Shown one piece after another: positions 34,003 to 45,928 of a DNA stretch of 64,000 bases. The stretch's first letter is position 1. Each line of letters starts with the position of its first letter. The translations under genes were made by a program, and so were the position numbers. Source of the stretch: Carex sylvatica (taxonomy: Eukaryota; Streptophyta; Magnoliopsida; Poales; Cyperaceae); the NCBI GenBank assembly GCA_964058845.1, contig CAXKVR010000267.1, positions 1 to 64,000 of the forward strand. The letters run 5' to 3'. Under the pieces are notes generated by a model that saw nothing but the letters and a program-made list of their open reading frames with translations, did not search any database and was not told where the DNA came from.

Positions 34003-34626
34003 TTTGAATTTTAACAATATGAATAAATACACTAGATATATATAGGAAAACTTAAATTAGAAGGTATTTTATTGTAAATTATCTAATTGTATGGTCATAC
34101 AAGTGATTATATAGATTTTCTATTGGTCTTGAAATATTTTTATAATTATTTAAATACATGTTGCATAAAATTTTGGTATTTTATTAACCAAGTTGAACAC
34201 GTTTAATAATAGAGGGCTTAGTGTAAATAAGCTCACCATTTAATATGAAAGAAAATTTAAATAATTTCTTATTAAATTACTTGCAAGAGGAGACACATTT
34301 CATCTTAATTTGATATTCCATCTAACTTCTCTAATTAAAACTATTTGCATGAGGGCAGGGGTGGAAGGTAGTAGAGTACAAGGGTGGCTAAGTAAACTCC
34401 ATGATTTTTATAATTTGTTATTATATACATAGAAATTTTACTATTTTTTTTAATTTATATACCTCTATGATAACACAATAAATTTAAATGGCTTATATAT
34501 AAAATAACATGTCTTTTGGATTTCTAACTTATCAGACTTGACAACATAAAAAAAGTAAATAAAATCATCTTTGACCTGAAAAGTTGTTGAAATATAGAAA
34601 TGTAAAAAGGATAATAGGAAAAGAAT
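34003..34626. other. AT-rich stretch, no gene
   Basis: Low-complexity AT-rich sequence; no ORF or repeat structure worth calling. Confidence 0.5.
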
Positions 34627-34809
34627 GAATTCATATCCTCTGAGGTAACATAATATTTATGTTTGGATCACAGCCGTCCGATTGGAATCCAGACCAAATC
34701 GGTTTTAAGTAGAGCGCACGAAGCCGCTTTAATTTATAGTCGTATAGACTCTGATATGACGCTCTAGATCTAAACATAAAAATTGTGTTACCTTAGGTGA
34801 TATGAATTC
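34627..34809. mobile_element. Mutator-type MITE, 183 bp
   Basis: Perfect 9-bp duplication GAAAAGAAT (34618-34626, 34810-34818). Ends GAATTCATATCCTCTGAG and, inverted, GAATTCATATCACCTAAG continue as GGTAACA foldback arms. No coding sequence. Confidence 0.9.
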
Positions 34810-34818
34810 GAAAAGAAT

Positions 34819-35768
34819 AGAAGTCGACCACCACGATTACTAAAAAAATAAATAGAAGTTATTGAAATTTTAAAAGGCATAGCCATTAGCTAGAATAGAA
34901 GTTACTAGAAAGCAAAAAAGAAAAGCGATTAAAAAGCAATAAATTTTTTCTAAAAGTAGAAAATTTTAAATAAAAATAAAATAAAATTAGTTCTCTCATA
35001 TTGACAGTTTTTTCATATATTTTGATGCATCTATCTCTGTTTCTTCCCTATTAACTTAATTAATTAATCTTTTCTCAGAGCCATAAGAGTCAATCTAACG
35101 TTTGTCTAAATAATAAAGAACAAACAACGTGCTTCATTACTATTTCTTATGTATAATATATCAAATTTACTTTTTCTTTAATTACTTAATTTCTCACCCC
35201 TTTTTCCTTTTTTTGTTTGCAGAAAAGAAAAAAATTATAAGTATTGGATTAATTTTTTAATATTTTAGAGTTTTATTTAATTACCTAGCCACATTATTTA
35301 ACTTATCAGTTGTCACTAATTGATTTATGATAAAGGTTAATTTTAATATTTTACTATCATATTAAATTGCTAATATTATTTTTTTTTGTATTTGCGGATA
35401 TATGTTAATTTTTTTATTTCTTTTCATAAAAATTTAAATTATGTCAAAAACTATTATTGTACGGAATAATAGAAGTGATTTTTTTTTGCATAATTTGTAC
35501 ACAAATAAATTTATATCTAAGAGAAAGATTACATGCTTGTTTATATCGAGAAAAAAATAGCTAATAAGATTAGCTCAAATGATATTATTTTAGAATTTGA
35601 TGTTTTAGCAAATTATAGGTCTAAATTTAATGATAAAAGAAAAAAATATGAATATAAATATGTTAATTTTTATTTTGATAAACATGTTATTTATCGTAAC
35701 TTTTATAAAATTAAATAGTGATTTTTGATTTAATATGAATTAAAATATGACTTGGTTTTGAGCAAAAG
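34819..35768. other. AT-rich stretch, no gene
   Basis: Very AT-rich; the open frame at 35533-35718 is low-complexity and not supported as a gene. Confidence 0.5.
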
Positions 35769-36484
35769 TGTCACACCATGACAATAGGGCCGATAACCCG
35801 CCGCACTGTCAGCGCAAGGTGATTTTTCTATAATGCACAGTCTTATAAATATATACATACACTACTAATGACATAGACAAGGAGCCATGATACCTGTAAA
35901 AACTTGGTGGCATGTCCCGCAGTCTTTTAGTTCAACATCTCATTTTTCGTGTCTTGAGCTTTGTACCTGAAATTCACAAAGTAAAACGATGAGAGATTGA
36001 AAATCTCTCAGTGCGGTATTCAGTTCCAATCGAGTTATTCTTAGATCCGACCAACTGAAACTAAAACAGCACCGAACACCAAAATATACACTATAATAAT
36101 ATAAGATTCTAATAAACTATCTTCAAGCTATAATTAATCAACGCAAATAAGAACTTTATAAAATTCTCAAGTACGATAACAAAATACCATGAGAAACAAT
36201 CTAAAAGACATACAATCAAACATAAATATTATGTTCATAATATGCAATATTCATGTGCAATAGACTTAAAAGTTCAATCCAATTTACTTGTGCAACCTTA
36301 TTGTTTAATCATGCTTTATTCACAATTACTCATCTCAAGTGTTTTCACCTAAACTTATGCATTTATCTCAAACCTTTAACATAACATTAGATAAAAAAAA
36401 ATGCAATCCTTATGTATCATGTCAAATATGTAAATATTCAGTATAGAATAAAATTGACGTAACTATTTTGGTATTTAAAATATT

Positions 36485-36918
36485 GCGGTCATGCGCTACA
36501 AGTACAGCGCCTACATGACTCCAGTCATGCACTACAAGTTCAGCGCCTACATGACCGTCAAGATTCAGGTGTGAGGTTCAACCATTTTGGTATTAACAAT
36601 ACTCAGTCATATGCTACAAGTACAGTGCCTACATGACCCCGGTCATGCGCTACAAGTTCAGTGCCTACATGACCGTCAAGATTCATACAAGATTCTGATC
36701 ATGCGCTACCACGAATATGGTACCTACACAATTTCTGTTATAGCCATAACTTGAAATTATGTGCTTACTCCGAATAGAACGCCTACATGACTAAAGTTAT
36801 ACGCTATAAGTTCAGCGCCTACATAACCGAGTCATGCGCTAACACGAATATGGAACCTATAAAATTTATGTTATGCACTACAAATTCAACGCCTATATAA
36901 CAGAAATTACACGCTTAT
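36485..36918. repeat. Tandem repeats of about 36 bp within LTR remnant
   Basis: Imperfect units with CATGCGCTACAAG and CAGCGCCTACATGACC recur about ten times, in a higher-order period of about 118 bp for the first four. The solo LTR is inserted in the last unit. Confidence 0.75.
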
Positions 36919-38968
36919 TGATACGTGTGAAGGGTACGCTAAAAAGTTTTTGTACAATAAGATGTACCTTTTAAACCTTAAACACTTTTGAGTCAAATTG
37001 CAAGTGCACAATTCTATCAAAGTAGTATTTTAGGTATCGATCCACAGGGAGTATGAAAAATACTTAGTTTTAAACTCTAAACAATTAATTTCAGAAAATA
37101 ATAATAAAGTAAAGTGCAATAAAGTAGAATAAGGGGGGGTTTGTTTAAGTAATCCTAAAGTTGGGTTCAATATCCTAAAAGAGAAATTTTAAACAATAAA
37201 AAAGTAATCGGTTTGCTTTCAAGATTTAAAAATCTAGGGGTCTTTGGTCTACAATCCCTTGCTAACTCTATTCATTCGGTATTTGTTTAAATTCATGTAT
37301 GATTTGACGAGGTTTCTAACTTAATATATTATTAAGGGTCACTTTCGTAAATTAATAACGTGCCTAGGTAATTCGGACTTCTCGATTAGGTTCCTCACCC
37401 TAGCTACCTAGACCATAAGCTCTTGTTAGTCTCTCATCTCCTCAAATATTGGTACTTCTCAGTTAAGTTCATGACACCAATATCCGATTTGATTTGAGAT
37501 GTCCTAATTAGGATTTGACTTCACGGTTAGGTTCTTCACCAAGTCTCTAACCTTAATTTCTATAGTTCCGACTTAGATTAAATTGGTTACAATCTTAATC
37601 TAAACCTAGGGTATTTGCATTCATAGTTTGGTACTATCATATTGATCACGATCAATTTTGGTTCTTTCGAAACCAAAACGGGATACTACAATTCAAGTAC
37701 TAACTATGTAATTAACACAAATGATAAATCACAGAAATTAACAATCAAATCCCATAAAACAATCATAATAAAAACAAATAACCGAATAAAATAGAATTAA
37801 ACAAGTTCATGCATATTGACCTAAACCCCTAGAGAGAGAACTACTCCCTCTTGGAGAGATCCATTACAAAAATTGGCAAAGTAAGAAGAAATGAAATAAA
37901 AGAAATGATTACACCCTTTGACAAATCAAAGACCTCTATCTTGCCGAATCTTGCTCAGAAAATCCTTCTTCTCCTTGCTTGAAAGCTTTCCTTACTCCAG
38001 AATTTATCGCTAAGTGTGTGTGTAAAGAGAGAGAATGAGATTGAAGATGGTGGTGTGAGATGTAAATTAACCCCTCCTTTTATAACCTCCCCGGCTATGC
38101 TCAATGAAGAGGCATAGTTATGATGTGAGTGGGGTTAGTGGAGTAGTGGGTGCTCTTTTTACATTGCTTGCCAGACAAGTATGTGTAATTTTGGCTCTTA
38201 AAATGCGTTCCTGGTGCGCTAAATATAGAAACCGTGCTATTTTTGGCTGACTGCGGATGGAGTGCATCCGCACTGCGTGTGGCCTCACCCGCACTAGGTT
38301 TAAGTTTCCTTATTTAACTTCCTGAACTTCTGAAAATTTCTCTGGGTGCGGGTGGCACTGCGGATGGATGACCCGCACTGCAGGTGGGTTCTGTGCTTTT
38401 CTGAAGTCGCTGAAATCGATTAAGTGTTGAGTGCGGCTGGGCTCATCCGCACTGCGTGTGGTCCACCCGCACTGGATCCCAAATTTCATTTTTATTTTCT
38501 GAAGTTGTAGATCCTCTCGTTGGCTTTCCGAAAAGTGGTCATATGTCCAAAACGGAGTTACGAGTCAAAAGTTGTGGCCGTTTTAAGTTCATACTTCATT
38601 TTTGCAGTTCTGCTACAGTGCGTCCGCACTGGGCTCGGACTTTTTCTGTTCGACCAGAGTGCAGCTGCATCGATATCCGTGCATCCGCACGAATCTTGAT
38701 GAATAGCTTATTATACCTTTTTAAAATTGGCGCGCGTCCAGAAATCAATCTAAGTATTCATTACGACCATATCGTAAACCGTGCGTCCGCATTGGACATT
38801 TTTCTTTGTTTTTCTTCATTTTTCTTTGTTTCCTGCAAATTAAAATTAAACAAATGCAGTAACTTGATTCTAGGTGTATTCTATTCTCTTTATATTCAAA
38901 ATACAAGATATTTGACGTTATTTTATGATGAAAACTAGATCGAATATGTATATAATTTATGCTTATCA
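36919..38968 (-). mobile_element. Solo LTR, about 2.05 kb
   Basis: Perfect 5-bp duplication CTTAT (36914-36918, 38969-38973). Minus strand begins TGATAAGCATAAATTATA and ends CACACGTATCA. It matches 43868-45928 over its length, inverted. No internal region or second LTR is present, so it is probably the product of LTR-LTR recombination. Short frames inside are noncoding LTR sequence. Confidence 0.9.
38240..38790. repeat. CCGCAC/GTGCGG module in solo LTR
   Basis: Reverse-complement copy of the module in 44130-44600, with TGCGGATGGATGACCCGCA and GTGCGTCCGCACTGGGCTC among its landmarks. Confidence 0.75.
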
Positions 38969-39359
38969 CTTATTCCGAATACAGTGCCTACATGATCATG
39001 TTTCAAACTTGTGGTTCTTTAACACAGTGACAATTCAGTGACGTCAAAACCCTATGATCTTCATTTTCTTTCTTAATTTTCTGTGTCGAACCAAGTGTAG
39101 TTAATCGTATTGCCATCTGAATTTGTTCTTAATTTGACTTATTTCTCTCGCTATATGGACGACTGCACAAGCTTCCCCCTGACAAACACTGAAACACATG
39201 ATGATGCAATTCATTTTTTTTTATCTGAAATTCGATTTTTCATCTACAAATAAAGCAATACAATGCTGTATTGTATTGTCGGATACCTGTTGTATTAAAT
39301 ACGATATTCGAATTCATATCTGTAAAACTAGAAATACATACGTAAATAAACAAATAATA

Positions 39360-39680
39360 ATTGCAACAATTATTTTTTACATTTTCAAAATCCAAATCAT
39401 TAATCCAAACTGTTAGATGTGATCTCTACAATAAATTGTGCTTGAAGATCAAATTTTACATTTTTTGAAATTTTTTTACTATTTATTAAGATGGGTACAA
39501 AAACTAGTTAAATTCAGACCATTGAATTTTGTACACATCTTAATAAATAGTAAACAAATTCTAAAAAATATAAAATTTGGTCTCCAAGCACATTTTATTG
39601 TGGAGATCATGTTGAACGGTTTGGATCGACGATTTGAACTCTGAAAATGAAAAAAATAGTTGTTGTAATTTGTTGTGACT
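39360..39680. mobile_element. Foldback MITE of the TTTGGTCTCCAAGCACA family
   Basis: Arms face each other around 39500. The left has CTTGAAGATCAAATTTTACA, the right TGTAAAATTTGG-type sequence with GGTCTCCAAGCACATTTTAT. Outer ends AATTGCAACAATTATTTTTT and, inverted, AATTACAACAACTATTTTTT. No clear 9-bp duplication. Confidence 0.65.
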
Positions 39681-40112
39681 CAAAAATTATTATAACTTGA
39701 TCTCTCCTCTTGAAATAAACACAACTTAGACAAGTCTTTTTTTCTTGTCATGTAAATCATTCTCATTTTTTTTCTCTTTTTTTTTTCAAAAACTTTATAA
39801 AATTAACACTATTCGTGTCTGATATATGGAATATAAAAGCTTGACTTCTACATTTCTCATAAAAAAAAAAAAAAACTTACACAAATAAATGCATACATAA
39901 AAAGGGAGGCGATTGAGGAGATTAGTGGTACAAGACCGCGATACTCTCTGGAAGAATAAAAGTAAATAATTTATAAGCAGGTTAATTCCATCGACTAATA
40001 TAATTTCAATTTGAAAACGGATGTTGGGGATACACCATCCAAAAAATTTCAACAGAACTGAGTGGCATTTTGGAAATTATAACATTATATGTTTACAGAG
40101 CTTATAAAAAAT
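39681..40112. other. AT-rich spacer between MITEs
   Basis: No gene or repeat recognised. Confidence 0.4.
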
Positions 40113-40476
40113 GAGGGATCCACTTACAGCTTTTTTGGTGCCACCAAATTACACTCTACAATTTTAAAGTTTTCAAAGTTCATACAGTCGATCCAAGCCG
40201 TTCAATATGATATATATATTAAAATGTGCTTGCATATCAAATTTTACTTTTTATTTTTATTTTTTTACTATTTATTAAGTATTTTACAAAATCATTGTTT
40301 TCATACCATTAAATTTTTGTACCCATCTTAATAGTAAAAATTTTCAAAAAAATGTAAATTTTAATCTGCAAGCACATTTTAATATATTGTTGAATAGTTT
40401 GAATCGACTGTTTGGACTTTAAAAATATAGAGTGTAATCTGGTGTTATCAAAAAATAATGTAAGTGGATCCTCCTC
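40113..40476. mobile_element. Foldback MITE of the same family
   Basis: Ends GAGGGATCCACTTACA and, inverted, GAGGAGGATCCACTTACA. Inner arms carry the AAATGTGCTTGCA/TGCAAGCACATTT pair. Target duplication not recognisable. Confidence 0.7.
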
Positions 40477-40699
40477 ATTCTCATACAAAATAGGCTAAAT
40501 TGCAATGGTCAGGAATATAAATTAGAAAATGTATTCAACGGCTCCTTATGCCATGACGTCATGTAAAACTCTTATATATACATTAAATTGTAACATGTAA
40601 ATCATGAGAAATTTAATAGTGCATTCTTTTAATAAATTCTATGATTTGTAACACAAAGCTTAATAATATGGTTGTAATTGATCTATTTTGACACTTAAT

Positions 40700-40873
40700 T
40701 AGGATGAGTCTAGATCCTTTGAAGTAACTCAAATTTTGAGTTTAAATCCGAACCGTTAAATCAGAATCTTTTTAAGTAACATAAAATGTACATGACTTTG
40801 TTAATATTCGTGGTAAATCAATTGGATGGTTCGGATCTAAACTCAAAATTTGAGTTACCTCTGGTGATATGAA
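40700..40873. mobile_element. MITE related to the one at 34627-34809
   Basis: Inverted arms GTAACTCAAATTTTGAGTTT; right end GGTGATATGAATTCC as in the 34627 element. Flanks TTAGGATGA and TTAGGATAG suggest an aged 9-bp duplication. Confidence 0.55.
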
Positions 40874-41576
40874 TTCCTTAGGATAGACGACATTGTTACA
40901 AATTATTATGTTTATATCAATCGTAGCAGGGGCTGTTTTGCAAAAAATGTATTTATCTTACTTTCGGTGGCCTTTCTGTGTTTATATGGTGACATTATTC
41001 CGAATTTTTTTTATAAACCATAATAAGAAAAAAATATTTTTATGAAACCAAAATGATTATTTTTTTTTTTACAAAAAACATAAGAACCGAAATATCATTT
41101 CAGTCCCAAAATTTTTTTTTTTTTTTGAACCGAAATGACAATTCGGTCCCAGATATTTTTATAATTTTTTTTTTCTCAAATTCTGTGAAAATGATTAGGA
41201 TCGAAATGACAATTCGGTCAAAAAAAAAAAAAAAAAACCAAAATGACATCCCGGTTCTTCTCCTCTCCATTAATTCCTTTCTTCTCCCTTTTTTCCTGTC
41301 ATGTGGTTGGTACGAACCTTATTAAAGTTGTAAACATGATTGAATTAACAGAAAGAAACTTTACTGAAGTTGCAATAATTTTCTGTACATTTCAACACCA
41401 GATTTGAACAGCTAAAATTTGCAAAATCCCTCTAATGAATTTCATACAATTTACATACAATTGTATAAGAGATGACCCTCACAGCTCAGTAGGCATAAGT
41501 CAGGCCTTCTGATCAACAATAGCAGACCGCTGCCATCATTACAACGGCAGAAAAATGCAAACTCTTTGGGTCCAAC
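40874..41576. other. Gene-less stretch, 3' flank of an F-box remnant
   Basis: 41040-41240 holds T/A runs with repeated GAAATGACAATTCGGT. About 41440-41576 resembles the sequence following the last exon of the family (compare 3590-3650), read on into 43109. Confidence 0.5.
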
Positions 41577-43108
41577 TAGAGTTTTGCTAACGGGTACGGG
41601 CTGGGCGGTCCGGGTATATCCGGAGTTGGGCACGGGTACGGGTATCACGGGTATACGGGTACCACGGACCGGGTATTATGGATATTTTTTTCAAAACCCG
41701 TGCCCGTGGTACCCTTGACGGGCAAGACGGTCCGAGTACCTGGTCCGATTTTTTTTTTTTCTCTGTTATTTTTTCCTTTTTTTTTATCTCTGTTTTTTTT
41801 TCTGTTTTTTTTTTACGGTGTTGTACGAATATCATTACGTGTTTATAATTCGACTTTTAAATCAGAATAGTTCAATATCAAATAGTGTATATAAATAAAT
41901 AAAATTTGTAACTTATATATAAAAATTATTCATGCGAAAATTTGTATATTTATTCGGCTAAATACAAATGTATTTATTTATTTCTTTACACGAGTCATTT
42001 TATTTTATTTTCAAATTCTCATTCTAATTATATAGTTTCATAATTTATTTATATCTATATATATTTTCTAAATGTTCATTTATTTTTAATTGGTTAAATA
42101 AAATATAAATCAAAAATATAATTAAATCAGAAACTTTAAAACATGTATAATATATGTATATACATATTTATTTTTTTACATATTGAACATATACATATAC
42201 ATAAAATATATGTTTATTTGTTTATATATTGAACATATTTATTTAAAAAAAATGTATATGGAGCAAGGTTCTAAATAGCGTTTATAGCGGTATAGCGGGA
42301 AGACGAAAAAAAAAAGCTTTAGCGAATAACGGAGCTACAGCGAAAGCTATTATAAATAGCATTTTTTTATTTCAAAAATTATATTTTATATTTCTACTAA
42401 TAGTAAAAATGTCTCATCAAGAAAAAAAATACCAAATTAATTAAGAAGTTCTAATATTCATATTAAACCAATACAAAGTTCAAATTGTCATTCAAAATAT
42501 CCCTAATTCAAAAACTATCGATATATTTTATTTTCAAAATATACCACTACCATATATTAATGCATGATACAAAATTTAATTGATATAACGGTATAGCCCG
42601 CACATATTCCATTGCATTGATATAGCTTGATAAAGTAAAAAAAATCAATCTAGACATTAAGGCCCATTAAAATTGCAAAATCATGTTTTCAGAAGAAAAA
42701 AAAATTGCAAAATCATAACCCATGTAGCATAGCGGACCGCTATAGCGACCGTAGCTTGATTAGCGCAGTTTTAGCCCGTAGCTTAGCTTTTTGGGTTCAA
42801 AACCGCTATAGCTAGCTATTTAGAAGCTTGATATGGAGAATTGGGGGGGAATTTGATTTGAATTTTGAATTTTTTATTTAAAAAAAAAGAAAAAAGTACA
42901 CGGGTATACGGGCACGGGCACGGGCATGGGTAAACTGGTCCGGGTATGGTCGAGTTTTTTTCCGAAAAGACATACCCTACCTATTTTATGTCCCTATCCG
43001 TGTACCCGTTTACCTGACCTATACCCAGACTCGGGCACGGATACCCCGAGTAGCGGGCACAGGCGGACCAGATACAGACGGCCCGAGTAGGATATTTGCA
43101 AACCTCTA
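41577..43108. mobile_element. Non-autonomous hAT element, 1.5 kb
   Basis: Perfect 8-bp duplication GGTCCAAC (41569-41576, 43109-43116). Termini TAGAGTTTTGCTAA and, inverted, TAGAGGTTTGCAAA. Both subterminal regions are dense in CGGGTACGGG/GGGTATACGGG motifs, probably transposase binding sites as in other hAT elements. No transposase. A second hAT element is nested at 42264-42830. The host sequence is the 3' flank of an F-box remnant. Confidence 0.93.
42264..42830. mobile_element. Nested hAT element, 567 bp, second family
   Basis: Perfect 8-bp duplication ATATGGAG (42256-42263, 42831-42838). Termini CAAGGTTCTAAATAGC and, inverted, CAAGCTTCTAAATAGC, with TATAGCGG repeats just inside. Noncoding. 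Confidence 0.93.
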
Positions 43109-43251
43109 GGTCCAACACACCAAAGACACAAAGCGGGTCTCAAAAAAAGTTAACAATACTAACTTCAACATTAAAAAAAAATCCATACCCAAACATAACT
43201 TTTTAGGTATTACAAGGGGTGTTTGACAAACAAATTAAGATAATAACAGAA

Positions 43252-43431
43252 TTATGAACTTATGATCACATTCCCTATTTTCTTTACATATCTACCTAAA
43301 GTCTTGATCAGAGCATTGATCAACTCGCTAGACAATTTACCATTATACACAGGACCAATTTTAACTGTCTCAAGATACTCATACTGGAACAAAACATCTC
43401 CTGGAACCTCTTGTCTGGCTCTTATATTTGA
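43252..43431 (-). pseudogene. Orphan last exon of an F-box/FBD gene
   Basis: Minus strand encodes ARQEVPGDVLFQYEYLETVK ... YVKKIGNVIISS and ends TAA at 43254-43252. It is clearly the last exon of the local family. Homology breaks at about 43431, within the first codons of the exon, where a MITE half begins. The upstream exons are not found nearby. The 3' flank continues at 43109-43250 and, across the hAT insertion, left of 41577. Confidence 0.85.
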
Positions 43432-43606
43432 AAAAATATTTAATAAATAGTAAAAAAAATTCAAAAAATATAAAATTTGGTCTCCAAGCACATTTCAATA
43501 TAGAGATCACATCTAACGGTTCGGATTGGTCGTTTAGACTTTCAAAATAAAAATACAGCGTGGAGTACAAATGCTTGGTGAGCAATGACTCACCCAAGTC
43601 CATCTC

Positions 43607-43615
<9 letters not shown>
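43432..43615. mobile_element. Half of a foldback MITE
   Basis: Contains the right-arm signature TTTGGTCTCCAAGCACATTT and CACATCTAACGGTTCGGAT, but no matching left arm. It abuts the orphan exon, so its arrival or a later deletion removed the rest of the gene. Confidence 0.6.
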
Positions 43616-43638
<23 letters not shown>

Positions 43639-43867
43639 GTTGGCTACTATGCTTATATAAGCATATCCCCACATATGCTTATAACTCATTTTTGTGTTTT
43701 CAATGTCCAAATGGTCGATCGGAACTGCTCATCTTGTTCTCCATATTAATATGTTCTTAGAGACCAAATTTTATATTTTTCTGAATTTGTTTACTATTTA
43801 TTAAGCCACTTTGAAAATTATTGATCCAACGGTGACTTAACAAAACAGTAAAATCAGAAGCCACCGT

Positions 43868-45928
43868 TGATAAGCACAAATTATATACATATTCGATCTA
43901 GTTTTCATCATAAAATAACACCAAATATCTTGTATTTTGAATATAAAGATAATAGAATACACCTAGAATCAAGTTACTGCATTTGTTTGGTTTTAATTTG
44001 CAGGAAACAAAGAAAAATGAAGAAAAATAAAGAAAAATGCCCAGTGCGGACGCACGGTTTACGATATGGTCGTAATGAGTACTTAGATGGATTTATGGAC
44101 GCGCGCCAATTTTAAAAAGGTATAATAAGCTATTCATCAAGATCGGTGCAGACACACGGATATCGATGCAGCCGCACTCTGGTCGAACAGAAAAAGTCCG
44201 AGCCCAGTGCGGACGCACTGTAGCAGAACTGCAAAAATGGAGTCTGAACTTAAAACGGCCACAACTTTTGACTCGTAACTCCGTTTTGGACATATTACCA
44301 CTTTTCGGAAAGCCAACGAGAAGATCTACAACTTGAGAAAATAAAAAAATGAAAAATGATGAAAAATTCTTCCCAGTGCGGATGGACCACACGCACTGCG
44401 GATGAGCTCAGCCGCACTGGTCGATTTCAGCAACTTCAGAAAAGCACAGAACCCACCCGTAGTGCGGGTCATCCATCCGCAGTGCCATCCGCAGTGCCAT
44501 CCGCACCCAGAGAAAATTACAGAAGTTAAATAAGGAAACTTGTCCCAGTGCGGGTGAGGCCACCCGCAGTGCGGGTCATCCATCCGCACTGGACCCGTAG
44601 AAAGCCAATAACTGCCCGGTTTGACAGTTTTTCTATTTTTGGCTCTTTATGGACGCATTTTTACTGCCAGAAATACACATACTTGCCAGGGAAGTAATGT
44701 AAAACAGAGCACCCACTAACCCCACCTTTTAGCCTCTAAATCGGGCATAATCCTTGGCTATAAAAGAGAGAGTTCTTTCCCATTCAAAGGAGGAATCTCT
44801 CACATCAACCAACACACCATCATTCTCTCTCTTTACACACACTTAGCGATAAATTCTGGAGTAAGGAAAGCTTTCAAGCAAGGAGAAGAAGGATTTCCTG
44901 AGCAAGATTCGGCAAGATAGAGGGCTTTGATTTGTCAAATGGTGTAATCATTTCTTTTATTTCATTTCTTCTTATTTTGCCAATTTTTGTAATGGATCTC
45001 TCCAAGATGGAGTAGTTCTCTCTCTAGGGGTTTAGGTCATTATTCATGAACTTGTTTAATTCTATTTTATTTGGTTATTTGCTTTTATTATGATTGTTTT
45101 ATGGGATTTGATTGTTAATTTCTGTGATTTAATAATTTGTGTTAATTACATAGTTAGTACTTGAATTGTAGTTATCCCGCTTAGGATTCGAAAGAACCAA
45201 AGTAGATTAGGATCATATAGGATAGTACCAATTATGAACACAAATACCTTAGGTTTTGATTAAGATTCTAACCAATTTAATCTAAGCCGGAACTACAGAA
45301 ATTAAGGTTAGGAACTTGGTGAAGGACCTAACCGTGAAGTCAAACCCTAATTAGGACACCTAAATTGATTAAGTATTGATATGTATTTTGTGTGAACGTG
45401 ATTGTTAAATATCCCTTTAGGATGGTGACAGCCCTAAAACTCGAGGAAAATTAACCCAACCCACCAAAATACTTGTATCAATAATTAATTGAAATAGGCT
45501 AACATATTAGGTTAGAAACCTCATCAAATCATACATGAATTCAAGCAAATACCAAATAGATAGAATTAGAAAGGGATTGTAGACCAAAGACCCCTAGATC
45601 TTCTCAACTTGAAAGCAAACCAATATTTCTTTCTTTCCTTTCATTTACATCTATTGTTTACTATTCCTTATTTTTGGGTATTGAACCCAACCTTTAGGAT
45701 TACTTAAACAAACCCCCCCTATTCTACTTTATTGCATTTTACTTTATTATTATTCTGAAATTAATTATTTAGAGTTAAAAACTAAGTATTTCCCATACTC
45801 TCTGTGGATCGATACCTAAAATACTACTTTTATATAATTGTGCACTTGCAATTTGACTCAAAAGTATTAAAGGTTAAAAAGTACAGCTTGTTGTACTGAA
45901 ACTTTGTACTATACTTTTTGGTGCATCA
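43868..45928 (+). mobile_element. Solo LTR, about 2.06 kb
   Basis: Perfect 5-bp duplication ACCGT (43863-43867, 45929-45933). Begins TGATAAGCACAAATTATA, ends TTTTTGGTGCATCA. A good TATA box CTATAAAAG lies at 44758-44766. Downstream ATTGTGCACTTGCAATTTGA and TTTTTGG near the 3' end resemble the LTR ends of Athila/Tat-type gypsy elements (family knowledge, not searched). Inverted homologue of 36919-38968. Confidence 0.9.
44130..44600. repeat. CCGCAC/GTGCGG module in solo LTR, upstream of TATA
   Basis: Contains AGAAAAAGTCCGAGCCCAGT, CCATCCGCACCCAGAGAAA and CATCCATCCGCACTGGACC in the same order as the Tekay LTR module at 24226-24500, with one extra block of about 150 bp (44230-44370). In this LTR the module precedes the TATA box. 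In the Tekay LTR it is inverted relative to transcription. Confidence 0.8.

Larger units (their letters stand above)
35769..39190 (-). repeat. Diverged gypsy LTR remnant, split by a solo LTR
   Basis: Starts TGTCACACCATGACAATAGG at 35769, as the Tekay LTRs do on this strand, and has a related block GAGAGATTGAAAATCTCTCAGTGCGG near 35990 (described here in two pieces: GAGAGATTGAAAATC, TCTCAGTGCGG). The segment is interrupted at 36918/38974 by the solo LTR 36919-38968; its own tandem repeats continue for a few bases on the far side (ACAGTGCCTACATGATC near 38990). The right border is not defined. Confidence 0.55.

Noticed and set aside
36485..36918. Regularly spaced repeats resembling a CRISPR array
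   Set aside because: Units are imperfect, run head to tail without unique spacers, and lie in a plant LTR remnant.
38456..44392. Frames of 70-160 codons repeated in the two solo LTRs
   Set aside because: They are LTR sequence, present in inverted copies, with no domain; repeated only because the LTRs are.
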